Origin: Suipraeoptans intestinalis
GTDB lineage: Bacteria; Bacillota; Clostridia; Lachnospirales; Lachnospiraceae
NCBI RefSeq assembly: GCF_009696485.1
Contig: NZ_VULY01000018.1
Span: forward strand, 941,001 to 1,005,000
Direction: 5' to 3'
DNA length: 64,000 nucleotides
This document shows, piece by piece, positions 8,758-17,728 of the stretch. The first letter of the stretch is position 1. Every line of letters begins with the position of its first letter. Both the position numbers and the translations under genes were made by a program. The notes beneath the pieces are model-generated. The model was not told where the DNA came from. It did not search any database and saw only the letters and a list, made by a program, of their open reading frames with translations.

Positions 8758-9618
8758 CTATCCTTTGATTCCGCCTGTAACGCCGCCGATGATTTTTTCC
8801 GACAGGAACAAGTATAAAACAAATGTGGGAAGAAATACAATGATAACCGCTGCAAACATTCCCGCCCAGTTACCGGTGTACTGCATGGACTGCAGCATTC
8901 CGTAAAGCCCCACTGCCACCGGACGCAGCTCGTCACTGTTGGCAAAGATCAGAGACAGGAAATATTCGTTCCAGATATTGATAAAATTAAAGATCGTTAC
9001 CGTCACGATCCCGGACTGTGCCATCGGAAACATGATCTTCCAAAACGTTCTGGCCGGCGGACATCCGTCGATCGCCGCCGCCTCCTCATACGTCCTTGAC
9101 AGGTTGGAAAAAAAGGTCAGAAGAAAAATCGTCGTATAAGGGATATTGATCCCCGTATACAGAAAGATCAGCGTCACCTTGCTTGCCAGAAGACTGTTTA
9201 AGATGCCCATATTTGCTACTACGCCAAACAGCGGCAGGATGATCATGGTGATCGGCACTCCCATCGCCGCCACAAATCCCGTCTGGATCACCTTGTTTCC
9301 CAGAAAGGTAAACCTGGAAAGCACATAGGCTGCCGGCGCGCAGATCAGGATCAGAAGAATACAGGAGATCACAGAATACAGCAGTGAATTCTTAAAAAAG
9401 GTAGCCACACCGCCGGATCCCCACGCCTGTACATAATTTTCAAAATGAAGTCCTGTAGGAAATTTCAGCGCATCTCCCTTGAAAATATCTGCCGTGGTAG
9501 ACAGACTTGCCGCTGCGATCCATCCCAGGAGCAAAAGGGTAAATCCTACCCACAACAACACCACCAGATACCCGGGGGCCAGCTTTAACTCTTTTTTCCA
9601 GTTCCATCTTTGTTTCAT
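8758..9618 (-). CDS. ABC sugar permease, MalG type (GNB/LNB importer)
   Basis: A 286-residue inner-membrane permease with about six transmembrane helices and the MalG-type cytoplasmic EAA loop (EEAAAIDGCPPARTFWKIMFP, where the conserved D-G pair contacts the ATPase). It is the second permease of the importer headed by the lipoprotein at 10637. The ribosome site GGGGGAGC lies close to the start. No ATPase is encoded in the locus; such importers usually borrow a shared MsmK-type ATPase encoded elsewhere. By analogy with bifidobacterial gltABC, the substrate is galacto-N-biose/lacto-N-biose. Confidence 0.9.
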   Translation of the reverse strand: MKQRWNWKKELKLAPGYLVVLLWVGFTLLLLGWIAAASLSTTADIFKGDALKFPTGLHFENYVQAWGSGGVATFFKNSLLYSVISCILLILICAPAAYVLSRFTFLGNKVIQTGFVAAMGVPITMIILPLFGVVANMGILNSLLASKVTLIFLYTGINIPYTTIFLLTFFSNLSRTYEEAAAIDGCPPARTFWKIMFPMAQSGIVTVTIFNFINIWNEYFLSLIFANSDELRPVAVGLYGMLQSMQYTGNWAGMFAAVIIVFLPTFVLYLFLSEKIIGGVTGGIKG

Positions 9619-9634
9619 CAGTTGCTCCCCCTTT

Positions 9635-10540
9635 CTAAAATTCCAGATCGTCGTCTTTGATCAGCAGGTTGCAGACGGTAAACACCAGAACCACGCAGAG
9701 GCAGAGCACGATCCCGATGCTGGCTCCATAGCCTGCATTTCTCTCTGTTACCGCATTCCCCGCCCCGAAAATGTTCATGTACATATACTGCACCGGAACA
9801 ATGGTGGCCTTGTTGGCCGTCACGGAAGAAAACAGCTGGGACCATACAAAAAATGCCGCCGTGCTGACTGACCACATGGTAATGTTGGTCTTAAACACTC
9901 CCTTCAGCAGAGGAAGTGTCATATATCTGAACTGCTGAGGCTTATTGGCCCCGTCAATTGTAGCCGCTTCATAAAAATCCGGACTGATCCTTTCGATCCC
10001 GCTCATCCAGATCAGCATATGATAGCCCACCATTCCAAAACAGTAGGCGATCAGCAGCGCCCAAAATACATTATCCGGCGCTGTCCACTGGGTCTTGGCC
10101 AGCTTGTCCAGCCCTACAAACTCCAGTACACTTTTTAACAGTCCGAACTTAGGACTGTACACATACTGCAGCCACATAGTTGCCAATGCAACTGCACTCA
10201 CGATATTCGGAAGATAAATGATGGCACGAAATACTTTTTTCCCTTTGATCCCGCTGGTCAGGATCACGCCCAGAAGGAGTGACAAAAGCATGACGATCAG
10301 TCCGCCAAACAGCCAGATCCTTCCAATGTTCCACATGGCTGTACGGAAAATATCCGTCGACAACAGTTTTTCGTAGTTACTGATTCCCACAAACTGCCAC
10401 ATATCCGCGGTATCTGTAACCGACTCGATCTTAAAAAAGCTCATCAGGACCGTTCTGATGATCGGATATAGAAATACAGCCAGGAACATGATAACTGCCG
10501 GCATCAGAAACCCAATTATCATTCCCTTATTTTTCTTCAC
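9635..10540 (-). CDS. ABC sugar permease, MalF type (GNB/LNB importer)
   Basis: A 301-residue permease with six predicted membrane spans and the EAA loop (YEAATIDGANKPQQFRYMTLP). The start codon is GTG with GGAGGG 6-7 bases upstream; no better ATG is available. It pairs with the MalG-type permease 16 bases downstream. A strong hairpin lies between it and the binding-protein gene upstream, so the permeases are probably made in smaller amounts than the binding protein. Confidence 0.9.
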   Translation of the reverse strand: MKKNKGMIIGFLMPAVIMFLAVFLYPIIRTVLMSFFKIESVTDTADMWQFVGISNYEKLLSTDIFRTAMWNIGRIWLFGGLIVMLLSLLLGVILTSGIKGKKVFRAIIYLPNIVSAVALATMWLQYVYSPKFGLLKSVLEFVGLDKLAKTQWTAPDNVFWALLIAYCFGMVGYHMLIWMSGIERISPDFYEAATIDGANKPQQFRYMTLPLLKGVFKTNITMWSVSTAAFFVWSQLFSSVTANKATIVPVQYMYMNIFGAGNAVTERNAGYGASIGIVLCLCVVLVFTVCNLLIKDDDLEF

Positions 10541-10564
10541 GCAAATCCCTCCTTCTTCTTACAA

Positions 10565-10603
10565 AATATGGTGGCGAAGGCAGTCTGCCCATGCCACCAT
10601 ATT
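10565..10603 (-). promoter_or_regulatory. Intercistronic hairpin between binding-protein and permease genes
   Basis: The arms AATATGGTGGC and GCCACCATATT (11 base pairs) enclose a second stem GGCAG/CTGCC. Only about four U residues follow on the transcript, so it is more likely an mRNA-stabilising or partial terminator element that raises binding-protein over permease expression, as in malE-malF type operons. Confidence 0.65.
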
Positions 10604-10636
10604 CCCCTCACTGCTCTCTCAAACTTCAAACAGTTT

Positions 10637-11965
10637 TTATTTTTCTGCTGCGGTCTTGCAAGCCTTTACGAACTCATCGGCTGTCATCTTGCCGCCCATC
10701 AGCTTTAATACGTTTTCGCTTAATGCCGGTGTCAGGTCTCCGTTATTTTCTACACCCACTGCCCAGTCATAGAAAGTAGTGGTTGCATCAAATCCCGGTT
10801 TTACTTCCTGCAGCTCTGTCGGCCATGCATCTGCATTTGCCTTGTCGGCCGGGATGCAAAGAGCTTCCTCTGTCATCTTCTTATCGAAATCTCCTGCCGC
10901 GATATAGGTGATCAGTTCAAATGCCTGCTCTGCCTTCTTGGAATCCTTGTTGATCGCAAATACCTGGTTTGCAATGTTGTTTGCCGTTGCATCATTGGTT
11001 CCGCCGGATACTGCCGGATAATTGAAGTATCCCCATTTCAGATCCTTGGATACCGAATCCTTGATCTCGTTGGGCAGCCAGGATCCGCAGATGATGATTG
11101 CTGCATCCCCCGGTGCAAATTCCTGATTCTGTCCTGCCGGATACACATTGGACTCTATGTTCTCGGAGAAGTATCCCTTACTTGCAAAGTCTTCCAGATC
11201 TTTCGCTGCCTGTGCCACTCTCGGATCATCCCAGCTCACTGCCTCGATCTCCCCTGCTTCCACCTTTTCCTTCACTGCCGGATCTCCCACCAGTGCCTTT
11301 ACGCCATCCTGTCCCAGATAACGTCCCAGGTGATAGCCAAGGAAAGAGGTTGCATAGGCTCCGTCGCCTGTGATCGGTGTGATCTTTGCTTCCTTCAGCT
11401 TTGCGCACACTGCGTCAAACTCTTCCCAGGTAGTCGGAACCGCCTCGATTCCTGCCTTTTCAAACAAGGTCTTGTTGTAGAAGAAACCGAAAATAGACGG
11501 CTGGTAAGGAATAGAATGCAGCGTTGCATCTCCGTCGTGAGTCTGTCCGTATGCGTTTCTTGCAATCTGGAACAGCGTCGTATTTCCGTGCTCTGCCTCA
11601 AAATCTTTTGCCAGATCTTCCAGATCCAGCAGATATTTTCCCCAGGATCCGTTGACTCTGTTGACATCCTCATCAAACAGGTCGATCTGCTGCTTTGCGT
11701 CCAATGCCGGCTGCAGACCTTCTCTTTGTCCGCTCCGTCCCTTGAACTGCAGATCTACCTCTACGCCTGTGTCCTTTGTGTACTTTTCTACCGCTTCCTT
11801 GATCACTTCTGCCTGGGGCTCTTTCTCGCTCCACATAGACCAGTACACAAGCTTGTCGCTGTCTTTGCTATCAGAGGAAGCGCTGTCAGACTTCTTGCCG
11901 CAGCCTGCCATTGCAGCGACAACCAGTGCTCCACACAGCAATACGCTAACCAGTTTCTTTTTCAT
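10637..11965 (-). CDS. Extracellular sugar-binding lipoprotein of the GNB/LNB ABC importer
   Basis: A 442-residue type 2 solute-binding protein. The signal peptide ends in the lipobox AMAGC (Cys near residue 22), followed by a Ser/Asp-rich linker. Family features include VYWSMWSEKEPQAEVI, GAYATSFLGYHLG and the GDAAIIICGSWLPNE segment around the ligand cleft. Aromatic residues in YQPSIFGFFYNKTLF probably stack on the sugar. It is the first gene of the operon and its order matches the GNB/LNB-binding protein genes of bifidobacteria (gltA/GL-BP). Ligand assignment rests on the GH112, NahK and GalE neighbours. Confidence 0.85.
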   Translation of the reverse strand: MKKKLVSVLLCGALVVAAMAGCGKKSDSASSDSKDSDKLVYWSMWSEKEPQAEVIKEAVEKYTKDTGVEVDLQFKGRSGQREGLQPALDAKQQIDLFDEDVNRVNGSWGKYLLDLEDLAKDFEAEHGNTTLFQIARNAYGQTHDGDATLHSIPYQPSIFGFFYNKTLFEKAGIEAVPTTWEEFDAVCAKLKEAKITPITGDGAYATSFLGYHLGRYLGQDGVKALVGDPAVKEKVEAGEIEAVSWDDPRVAQAAKDLEDFASKGYFSENIESNVYPAGQNQEFAPGDAAIIICGSWLPNEIKDSVSKDLKWGYFNYPAVSGGTNDATANNIANQVFAINKDSKKAEQAFELITYIAAGDFDKKMTEEALCIPADKANADAWPTELQEVKPGFDATTTFYDWAVGVENNGDLTPALSENVLKLMGGKMTADEFVKACKTAAEK

Positions 11966-12038
11966 ACTACTTTACCTCCTATAAAGTGTTTTCTCTCGCT
12001 GTCCTCATTCTATTACAAAACTGCACAAAAATCTTTGT

Positions 12039-12044
12039 ATTATA
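12039..12044 (-). promoter_or_regulatory. -10 element (TATAAT) of the GNB/LNB operon
   Basis: A perfect TATAAT reads toward the binding-protein gene, but the base set 17 upstream (CCGATA) is a very poor -35. This fits an activator-dependent promoter. A GTGCAA element sits 11 bases upstream of the -10 and another GTGCA lies downstream, both candidates for AraC-type binding. Confidence 0.5.
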
Positions 12045-12077
12045 TTTTCATAAATTTGCACTATCGGTATTTTTCTT

Positions 12078-12106
12078 TTGATTTCCCTTTCTTTTTCCTG
12101 TATACT
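12078..12106 (+). promoter_or_regulatory. Promoter of the AraC-family gene
   Basis: TTGATT, 17 bases, TATACT, about 65 bases before the araC-like ATG. It points away from the importer operon, so the two promoters share a short intergenic region. Confidence 0.55.
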
Positions 12107-12171
12107 GTTGGTAAGAATCCATAATATTTTAAAAAAGCAACTCTTTTTCAAGACAAATCGCGAGGTATCTT

Positions 12172-13083
12172 ATGGGATATGACGGAATTTCACTGCAAAA
12201 CGAAGTATCTGTTGGTAAAATTTACAGCATCCACTATTTTGAATATATGAATGATTTTTCCTTTGATGGAGAAGCCCATGATTTCTGGGAATTTATCTGT
12301 GTGGACAAAGGGGAAGTTTCCATTACCGCCGGGACCAGGCTGCGGACTCTGAAGCAGGGAGAGATCGCCTTTCACGAACCCAACGAATTCCATGACGTAC
12401 ACGCCAACGGAACCATCGCCCCTAACCTGGTGGTCATCTCCTTCCAGTGTGACGATCCGGCGATGGACTTCTTCCGCAAAAAAACGTTTTTGATCGACGA
12501 CACGGAGCGCAACCTTCTGGCAGATATCATCATTGAAGCCCGGCGCTGTTTCGACTGCCGGCTGGATGACCCCTATCTACAGAACATGCCCCAGAAGCCT
12601 GCCGATATGTTTGGCGCCCAGCAGCTGATCCGGCTGTATCTGGAGCATTTCCTGATCCACCTGATCCGCCGGCATTCCAACCCGGTGGTTCTTCGCAGGC
12701 TGCCCGGTCGGGATTCTTTTGGCCCTATGACGAAAAAAAGTGACACGGAGCTGTTTCACCGTGTCACCGACTATCTGGAATCCCACCTCTGTTCCCACAT
12801 TGCTATCCATCAGATCTGCAAGGACAACCTGATCGGACGCTCTCAGCTGCAAAAGCTGTTCCGGGCCCAGTGCCATATGGGGATCATCGAATATTTTTCC
12901 CTGATGAAGATCAACGCCGCCAAGGAAATGATCCGGACCAACCGGCTAAACTTCACCCAGATTTCCGAACAGCTGGGGTATACTTCCATCCATTATTTTT
13001 CCCGTCAGTTTAAAAAGCTCACTGGAATGACTCCCTCTGAATATGCGTCTTCCATTAAGGCCATGACAGAGCGAAGGCGCTAG
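12172..13083 (+). CDS. AraC-family regulator with cupin sensor (GNB/LNB locus)
   Basis: A 303-residue regulator. The N-terminal cupin (about residues 20-120; SIHYFEYM, HDFWEF, VDKGEV, FHEPNEFHDV) probably binds a sugar or sugar phosphate. The C-terminal AraC domain (about 200-300) has two helix-turn-helix motifs, the second with the signature SIHYFSRQFKKLTGMTPSEY. It is divergent from the importer operon and is most likely its activator. It is clearly paralogous to the regulator at 27832. Its stop codon overlaps the nagB stop on the other strand through a shared CTAG. Confidence 0.9.
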   Translation: MGYDGISLQNEVSVGKIYSIHYFEYMNDFSFDGEAHDFWEFICVDKGEVSITAGTRLRTLKQGEIAFHEPNEFHDVHANGTIAPNLVVISFQCDDPAMDFFRKKTFLIDDTERNLLADIIIEARRCFDCRLDDPYLQNMPQKPADMFGAQQLIRLYLEHFLIHLIRRHSNPVVLRRLPGRDSFGPMTKKSDTELFHRVTDYLESHLCSHIAIHQICKDNLIGRSQLQKLFRAQCHMGIIEYFSLMKINAAKEMIRTNRLNFTQISEQLGYTSIHYFSRQFKKLTGMTPSEYASSIKAMTERRR

Positions 13084-13817
13084 AGCTTCTCTGTCACCTT
13101 AGACAGCGCTGCCTCGTCTGCCACCAGGATTACATCCGGGTGCAGCTGCAGGATGGAGGCGGGTACCTGCGGGGTAATGGGCCCCCAGAAGGCTTTCTTT
13201 ACGATATCCGCTTTATCCTCTCCGCTTACGATCACCAAGATCCGGACGGCTCTTAGAATGGTGCCGATCCCCATGGTATAGGCCTGTCTGGGTACCTCTT
13301 CTGCCGATTCAAAAAAACGTTTATTGGCCTGTATCGTACTTTCCTGCAGATCGACACAGTGGGTTTCTTTTGCAAACGCCTCCGCCGGTTCGTTGAATCC
13401 GATATGCCCGTTATGCCCCATTCCCAAAAGCTGAATGTCGATCCCTCCCAGGCTTTCCATCAATTCTTCATATCGTCTGCATTCTTTTTCCGCTTCTGCA
13501 TTGGTTCCGTCCGGCAGGTGGGTCTGTTCCTGCGGGATGTTTACCCGGTCGAACAGATGCCTGTGCATAAAGTAGTAATAGCTCTGTTTATTTTCTTTGT
13601 CCAGTCCTTTGTACTCGTCCAGATTGACAGTCCTGACCTCACTAAAATCCAGATCCCCTTTTTCGTACCACTCTACCAGCTGTTCATAGGTTCCGATCGG
13701 CGTAGAACCCGTAGCAAGTCCCAGCACACTGTCCGGTTTGGATATGATCTGCGCCGACAGGATATTGGCCGCCTTCCTGCTCATTTCCCGGTAGTCTTTC
13801 ACTGCATATACTCTCAT
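13080..13817 (-). CDS. nagB: Glucosamine-6-phosphate deaminase NagB
   Basis: A 245-residue enzyme converting glucosamine-6-P to fructose-6-P and ammonia, the entry of amino sugars into glycolysis. Visible motifs are LGLATGSTPIGTY, VNLDEYKGL, the catalytic GMGHNGHIGFNEP and MGIGTILRA. The start at 13817 has GGGAGGA 8 bases upstream; the longer frame adds 20 unconserved residues. No nagA deacetylase is in the window. Next to the GH112 phosphorylase, it would process GlcNAc that enters as the 6-phosphate. It converges on the AraC gene and diverges from GH112. Confidence 0.95.
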   Translation of the reverse strand: MRVYAVKDYREMSRKAANILSAQIISKPDSVLGLATGSTPIGTYEQLVEWYEKGDLDFSEVRTVNLDEYKGLDKENKQSYYYFMHRHLFDRVNIPQEQTHLPDGTNAEAEKECRRYEELMESLGGIDIQLLGMGHNGHIGFNEPAEAFAKETHCVDLQESTIQANKRFFESAEEVPRQAYTMGIGTILRAVRILVIVSGEDKADIVKKAFWGPITPQVPASILQLHPDVILVADEAALSKVTEKL

Positions 13818-13972
13818 AAGTGTCCTCCCATATGTGTTCTGCATGATCCCAGGCTCTTCGCCCCGTCGTTCCTTCATGCCCCTTTCTTTCTTTTATAGCA
13901 AAGAATATATGCGAAAACAAGACGGTTCCGAAAGTCTGTCCAAAAAGACAAAAAAAGTCGACAATCGTGCTA

Positions 13973-14001
13973 TTGCATTCTTGCCCTTCCTCTCCTATAC
14001 T
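13973..14001 (+). promoter_or_regulatory. Promoter of the GH112 gene
   Basis: TTGCAT, 17 bases, TATACT, about 60 bases before the start. The 5' UTR contains a GGGCGG/CCGCCC hairpin at about 14025-14042, just before the GGAGG site; its role is unclear. Confidence 0.55.
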
Positions 14002-14061
14002 CAAATCCAGAGAGTCATTTCAGGGCGGTCTTTGCCGCCCGGTAATATAAGGAGGTTTGCT

Positions 14062-16218
14062 ATGTCTAAAGCGAGAGGAAGAGTCACTTTGCCCAGCCAA
14101 TCCGGGTTTTTGACTGAAACAAAAGAAATCATGGAAAAATGGGGCGCCGACGCCCTGCGGGACAGTGACGGGACCAAATTGGACCAGGAACTGAAGGAGC
14201 TGGACGCCAAAATCTACACCACCTACTTTGTGGCAAGAGGCCACAACGACTTTGCCAGAGAACATATGGATGAATGCCAGCAGATGCTTTTGATGTCCAA
14301 AAGGAATCTGGCCACTTCCACGGAACTGACCATTGATTTTCTTGACGGATATTTCAGGGAACAGGTGGTTCCGGATTATCGCCACGATCCTCATACCTGG
14401 TGGGAAGTCATCGACCGCACTACGGGGGAGGTCCTGCCCGTCTCCTGCTGGCAGGTGGACACACAAAAGCATCTTGTTCTCCTGGAACAGGCCATCCCTT
14501 TTCACGAATACACCGTCTCCTTTTTCGTGTACGCCATCTGGGATCCCACTCAGATGTACAACCATATTACCAACGACTGGGGCGACAAGCCGCACGAAAT
14601 TCCTTTTGACGTCCGTCTGCCCCATTCCGGCAGATTTGCAACGGATTACCTGACTTCCTGGCTGAAGGAAAATCCGGACACAGATGTGGTTCGCTTTACC
14701 ACCTTCTTTTATCATTTCACTCTGGTATTTAATGAGGAGGCCCGAGAGAAATTTGTAGACTGGTTCGGATACGGCGCAACTGTCTCTATCCAGGCTTTTG
14801 AAGAATTTGAGGCCGAATATGGATACGCTCTGCGACCGGAAGATATCGTGGATAACGGATACTATAACACCGCCTTTCGTGTCCCCACAAAGGCTTATCT
14901 GGATTACATGGATTTCATTCAGAGATTTGTCGCAAAGAAGGCAAAGGAGCTGGTGGATATTACCCATGCAGCCGGCAAAGAGGCTATGATGTTCCTGGGG
15001 GACAACTGGATCGGAACTGAACCCTACGGTCCTTATTTCCGGGAAATCGGGATGGATGCCGTCGTAGGAAGTGTCGGCGGCGGCGCAACGCTGCGCCTTA
15101 TTTCCGATATTCCTCATGTGAAATACACAGAAGGCCGCTTTCTGCCCTATTTCTTTCCCGACACCTTTTATGAAGGAAATGATCCCTGTGTGGAAGCGGT
15201 AGAAAACTGGTTGAGCGCAAGACGCGCCCTGATGCGAAGCCCTCTGGATCGGATCGGATACGGCGGCTATCTCAGCCTGGCCTATCAATTCCCCAAATTC
15301 ATAGATTACATCGCGCAGGTTACGGAAGAATTTCGCACCATCTACGACAACGTAAAAGGAAAGCGCCCCTACTGCGGTCTGAAGGTCGCTGTCTTAAACG
15401 CCTGGGGCCGGCTTCGTTCCTGGCAGACCCACATGGTGGCTCACGCCCTCTGGTACAAGCAGACCTATTCTTATTTTGGTGTGCTGGAAGCTTTAAGCGG
15501 CGCTGCCGTGGACGTTTCCTTCCTCAGTTTCCAGGATATCCGTACCGGAGGCATTCCGGCAGATGTGGATGTGATCCTGAATGTAGGAGATGCCGGCACC
15601 GCTTTTTCCGGCGGGGAGGAATGGCTGGATCCAAAGCTTGTGACTGCCATCCGTCAATGGGTCTATGGCGGCGGCGCTTTTCTGGGGATCGGGGAGCCTT
15701 CCGCCATCCACCATCAGGGACGCTTCTTCCAGCTGGCAGATGTGCTGGGGGTAGACAAAGAGCTGGGTTATACCTTATCCACCGACAAATATTTTCACAC
15801 GGCTCTTTCCTCCCATTTCATCACAGCCGACGCAAAGGACGCCTTCTGCTTTGGAGAAAGCCAGCACAATATCTACGCCCTTTCCCGGCAGACGGAGATT
15901 CTGGAATACTCTGACAACGAAGTGCATCTGGCTGCTCATCCCTACGGAAAGGGAAGAGGGGTCTATATCAGCGGCCTTCCCTACAGCCACGAAAACACTC
16001 GTCTACTCATGCGGGCGATGTATTATGCAGCACACAAAGAAGAGGCTTTCCGTCGCTGGCACACAGACAATCTGTTCTGTGAGGTACACGCCTATCCCGA
16101 AACCGGGAAGTATGCTATTGTCAACAATTCTAACGATACTCAGTCCACCGTCTTTTATGACGGAAATGGCGAGGCAACACAGGTGACGTTAAAGCCCTGC
16201 CAGATTTTATGGAAATAA
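14062..16218 (+). CDS. lnpA: GH112 galacto-N-biose/lacto-N-biose phosphorylase
   Basis: A 718-residue cytoplasmic phosphorylase that cleaves Gal-beta-1,3-GlcNAc or Gal-beta-1,3-GalNAc with phosphate to give galactose-1-phosphate and the HexNAc, saving one ATP. The (beta/alpha)8 barrel carries the catalytic acid in MMFLGDNWIGTEPYG; this Asp is residue 314, almost the same position as the catalytic Asp of the Bifidobacterium longum enzyme (established family knowledge). The N-terminal LPSQSGF and C-terminal YAIVNNSNDTQSTVFYDG are also typical. The start at 14062 has AAGGAGG nearby and gives the usual family length. Galactosyl-rhamnose phosphorylases share this family, but NahK, GalE and NagB neighbours favour GNB/LNB. 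Confidence 0.93.
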   Translation: MSKARGRVTLPSQSGFLTETKEIMEKWGADALRDSDGTKLDQELKELDAKIYTTYFVARGHNDFAREHMDECQQMLLMSKRNLATSTELTIDFLDGYFREQVVPDYRHDPHTWWEVIDRTTGEVLPVSCWQVDTQKHLVLLEQAIPFHEYTVSFFVYAIWDPTQMYNHITNDWGDKPHEIPFDVRLPHSGRFATDYLTSWLKENPDTDVVRFTTFFYHFTLVFNEEAREKFVDWFGYGATVSIQAFEEFEAEYGYALRPEDIVDNGYYNTAFRVPTKAYLDYMDFIQRFVAKKAKELVDITHAAGKEAMMFLGDNWIGTEPYGPYFREIGMDAVVGSVGGGATLRLISDIPHVKYTEGRFLPYFFPDTFYEGNDPCVEAVENWLSARRALMRSPLDRIGYGGYLSLAYQFPKFIDYIAQVTEEFRTIYDNVKGKRPYCGLKVAVLNAWGRLRSWQTHMVAHALWYKQTYSYFGVLEALSGAAVDVSFLSFQDIRTGGIPADVDVILNVGDAGTAFSGGEEWLDPKLVTAIRQWVYGGGAFLGIGEPSAIHHQGRFFQLADVLGVDKELGYTLSTDKYFHTALSSHFITADAKDAFCFGESQHNIYALSRQTEILEYSDNEVHLAAHPYGKGRGVYISGLPYSHENTRLLMRAMYYAAHKEEAFRRWHTDNLFCEVHAYPETGKYAIVNNSNDTQSTVFYDGNGEATQVTLKPCQILWK

Positions 16219-16232
16219 CGATTCGTTTACGC

Positions 16233-16274
16233 AAAAAAGCAGTGTAGCTTCTGCTGAAACTACACTGCTTTTTT
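16233..16274. terminator. Bidirectional terminator between GH112 and rpsR
   Basis: The 15-base arms AAAAAAGCAGTGTAG and CTACACTGCTTTTTT surround a 12-base loop. A U-run is available in both directions, so it serves the convergent GH112 and rpsF-ssb-rpsR transcripts. Confidence 0.88.
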
Positions 16275-16326
16275 GTATCTTCTGTTCCGGTCTGCGAAAC
16301 CTTCGCCTGCTCTCTGAAAGCTCCGA

Positions 16327-16590
16327 TTAGTCCTGAACGTATGGCATCAATGCCAGGTGGCGCGCACGCTTGATGGCTACTGTGAGAGCTCTCTGGTGCT
16401 TTGCACAGCTTCCTGTGATTCTTCTGGGAAGGATCTTTCCTCTCTCAGAAATGTACTTTCTCAGCTTTGCCACATCCTTGTAATCAATCGTGTTGTCCTT
16501 GCCGCAGAATACGCAGACTTTTTTTCTTCTGCGCATACCGCCTCTTTTCTTAAATCCGCCTTCCGGACGGTTTCCTTTTTCAAAAGCCAT
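16327..16590 (-). CDS. rpsR: 30S ribosomal protein S18
   Basis: An 87-residue small-subunit protein that pairs with S6 on the platform. The core [19 protein letters not shown], then [17 protein letters not shown] and a C-terminal [10 protein letters not shown] are typical. A zinc-type CxxC (CVFC) remains, with a third Cys in GSCAKH. The start at 16590 follows AAGGAGGA; the longer frame is not conserved. It is last in rpsF-ssb-rpsR. Confidence 0.96.
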   Translation of the reverse strand: MAFEKGNRPEGGFKKRGGMRRRKKVCVFCGKDNTIDYKDVAKLRKYISERGKILPRRITGSCAKHQRALTVAIKRARHLALMPYVQD

Positions 16591-16613
16591 GGTCTTGTCC
16601 TCCTTACCACACA

Positions 16614-17060
16614 CTAATTAAACGGTAATTCATCGTCGATTCCATCTGGGATATTCATAAAGCCGTCTCCGGCGTCTGTCCCTGCCGCAGGTGAAGGCAT
16701 CCCCTGGAATCCACCGCCGTGTGCTTCACTGGCAGCTTTGCTCTCCGCAAACTCCTGGTCTTCCACCACAACATCTGTCGTATATACCTTCTGGCCTTCC
16801 TTGTTGGTGTAGCTGCCGGTCTGGATCCGTCCCGTTACCAGCACCTTCAGTCCCTTTCTGAAATACTTTTCCGCAAACTCAGCCGATCTCCCAAATGCCA
16901 CGCAGTTGATAAAATCCGCACTCTGCTCGCCGTCATTATTTCTCCGGAACCTTCTGTCCACCGCCAAGGAGTATCTTGCGATCGCCATAGAGGTGTCGCC
17001 TGTAGAATAACGAACCTCCGGATCTCTCGTCAAACGTCCCATTAAAATCACTTTATTCAT
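16614..17060 (-). CDS. ssb: Single-stranded DNA-binding protein
   Basis: A 148-residue SSB with an N-terminal OB-fold ([18 protein letters not shown], then [13 protein letters not shown] and [12 protein letters not shown]) and a flexible tail ending in the acidic tip DGIDDELPF, which docks replication and repair partners. It lies between rpsF and rpsR, the standard Firmicute order. Length is normal. Confidence 0.96.
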   Translation of the reverse strand: MNKVILMGRLTRDPEVRYSTGDTSMAIARYSLAVDRRFRRNNDGEQSADFINCVAFGRSAEFAEKYFRKGLKVLVTGRIQTGSYTNKEGQKVYTTDVVVEDQEFAESKAASEAHGGGFQGMPSPAAGTDAGDGFMNIPDGIDDELPFN

Positions 17061-17081
17061 ATTAATCCCTCTGCTTCCTGC

Positions 17082-17369
17082 TTATGCTTCCTGTCTTACG
17101 CATAAATATCTGAGTACATTGTCCATAATACGAATTCTTTGCTCGATCTCGCTTGGAACCTCTGCATCAGATTCAAAGTGGATGAAATAATAAAATCCCT
17201 CTTTCATTTTCTGAATCTCGTAAGCCAGTCTTCTCTTACCCCATTCATCAACGTCAGAAATCTTGCCGCCGAAACGCTCTACCAGAGCCTTTACTTTCTC
17301 GACAACCTGTTCTCTTTCATCATCTTCGATTTTTGCATTGACAACAACAGCTAACTCATACTTGTTCAT
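17082..17369 (-). CDS. rpsF: 30S ribosomal protein S6
   Basis: A 95-residue S6 protein (MNKYELAVVVNAKIED; GGKISDVDEWGKRRLAYEIQKMKEGFYYFIHF in shorter conserved pieces; IRIMDNVLRYL). It forms the S6:S18 pair on the 30S platform. The start at 17369 is chosen because GGAGGTGC sits before it; an upstream extension would add 31 unconserved residues. First gene of the rpsF-ssb-rpsR operon. Confidence 0.96.
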   Translation of the reverse strand: MNKYELAVVVNAKIEDDEREQVVEKVKALVERFGGKISDVDEWGKRRLAYEIQKMKEGFYYFIHFESDAEVPSEIEQRIRIMDNVLRYLCVRQEA

Positions 17370-17485
17370 GTCGCCTTGCACCTCCTTCTGGTCTTTTTGG
17401 CCCCTACTCTTTCGTAGGAGCAAGGATATCCGGGGAAACTTCCCCAAATTACACTGTGTCACAGTGGTTCATACTACCATATTTT

Positions 17486-17686
17486 TTAGCGGTTTTCAAG
17501 TGGTTTCTCTAAATCTCTTGTGCTTTTTTCCACCAGCGGTCGGGCCATCATGATCTGATGTCCGCAGCCTGTACACTTTAGGCGGAAGTCCGCCCCTACC
17601 CGCAGGATCTCCCATTTTTTGCTTCCGCAAGGATGCGGTTTTTTGAGAGTTACCACATCTCCTACTTCATACTTGTAGTTTGCCAT
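17486..17686 (-). CDS. DUF951 family small protein
   Basis: A 66-residue protein with VGDVVTLKKPHPCGSKKW, RVGADFRLKCTGCGH and MMARPLVEK, the pattern of DUF951, a short family usually found near rpsF in Clostridia. The Cys in HPCGSKKW and the CTGCGH pair could bind zinc. It lies just upstream of rpsF and may be co-transcribed with it. The function is unknown; its conserved position suggests a link with translation or replication. Confidence 0.85.
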   Translation of the reverse strand: MANYKYEVGDVVTLKKPHPCGSKKWEILRVGADFRLKCTGCGHQIMMARPLVEKSTRDLEKPLENR

Positions 17687-17728
17687 ACGATCACCCTTTG
17701 TCCGATTTTTCCTTTTTTGAGGATGTTT

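Noticed and set aside
14020..15288. A 422-codon minus-strand frame over GH112
   Set aside because: The GH112 frame is fully supported by motifs and a ribosome site, so this is an antisense shadow.
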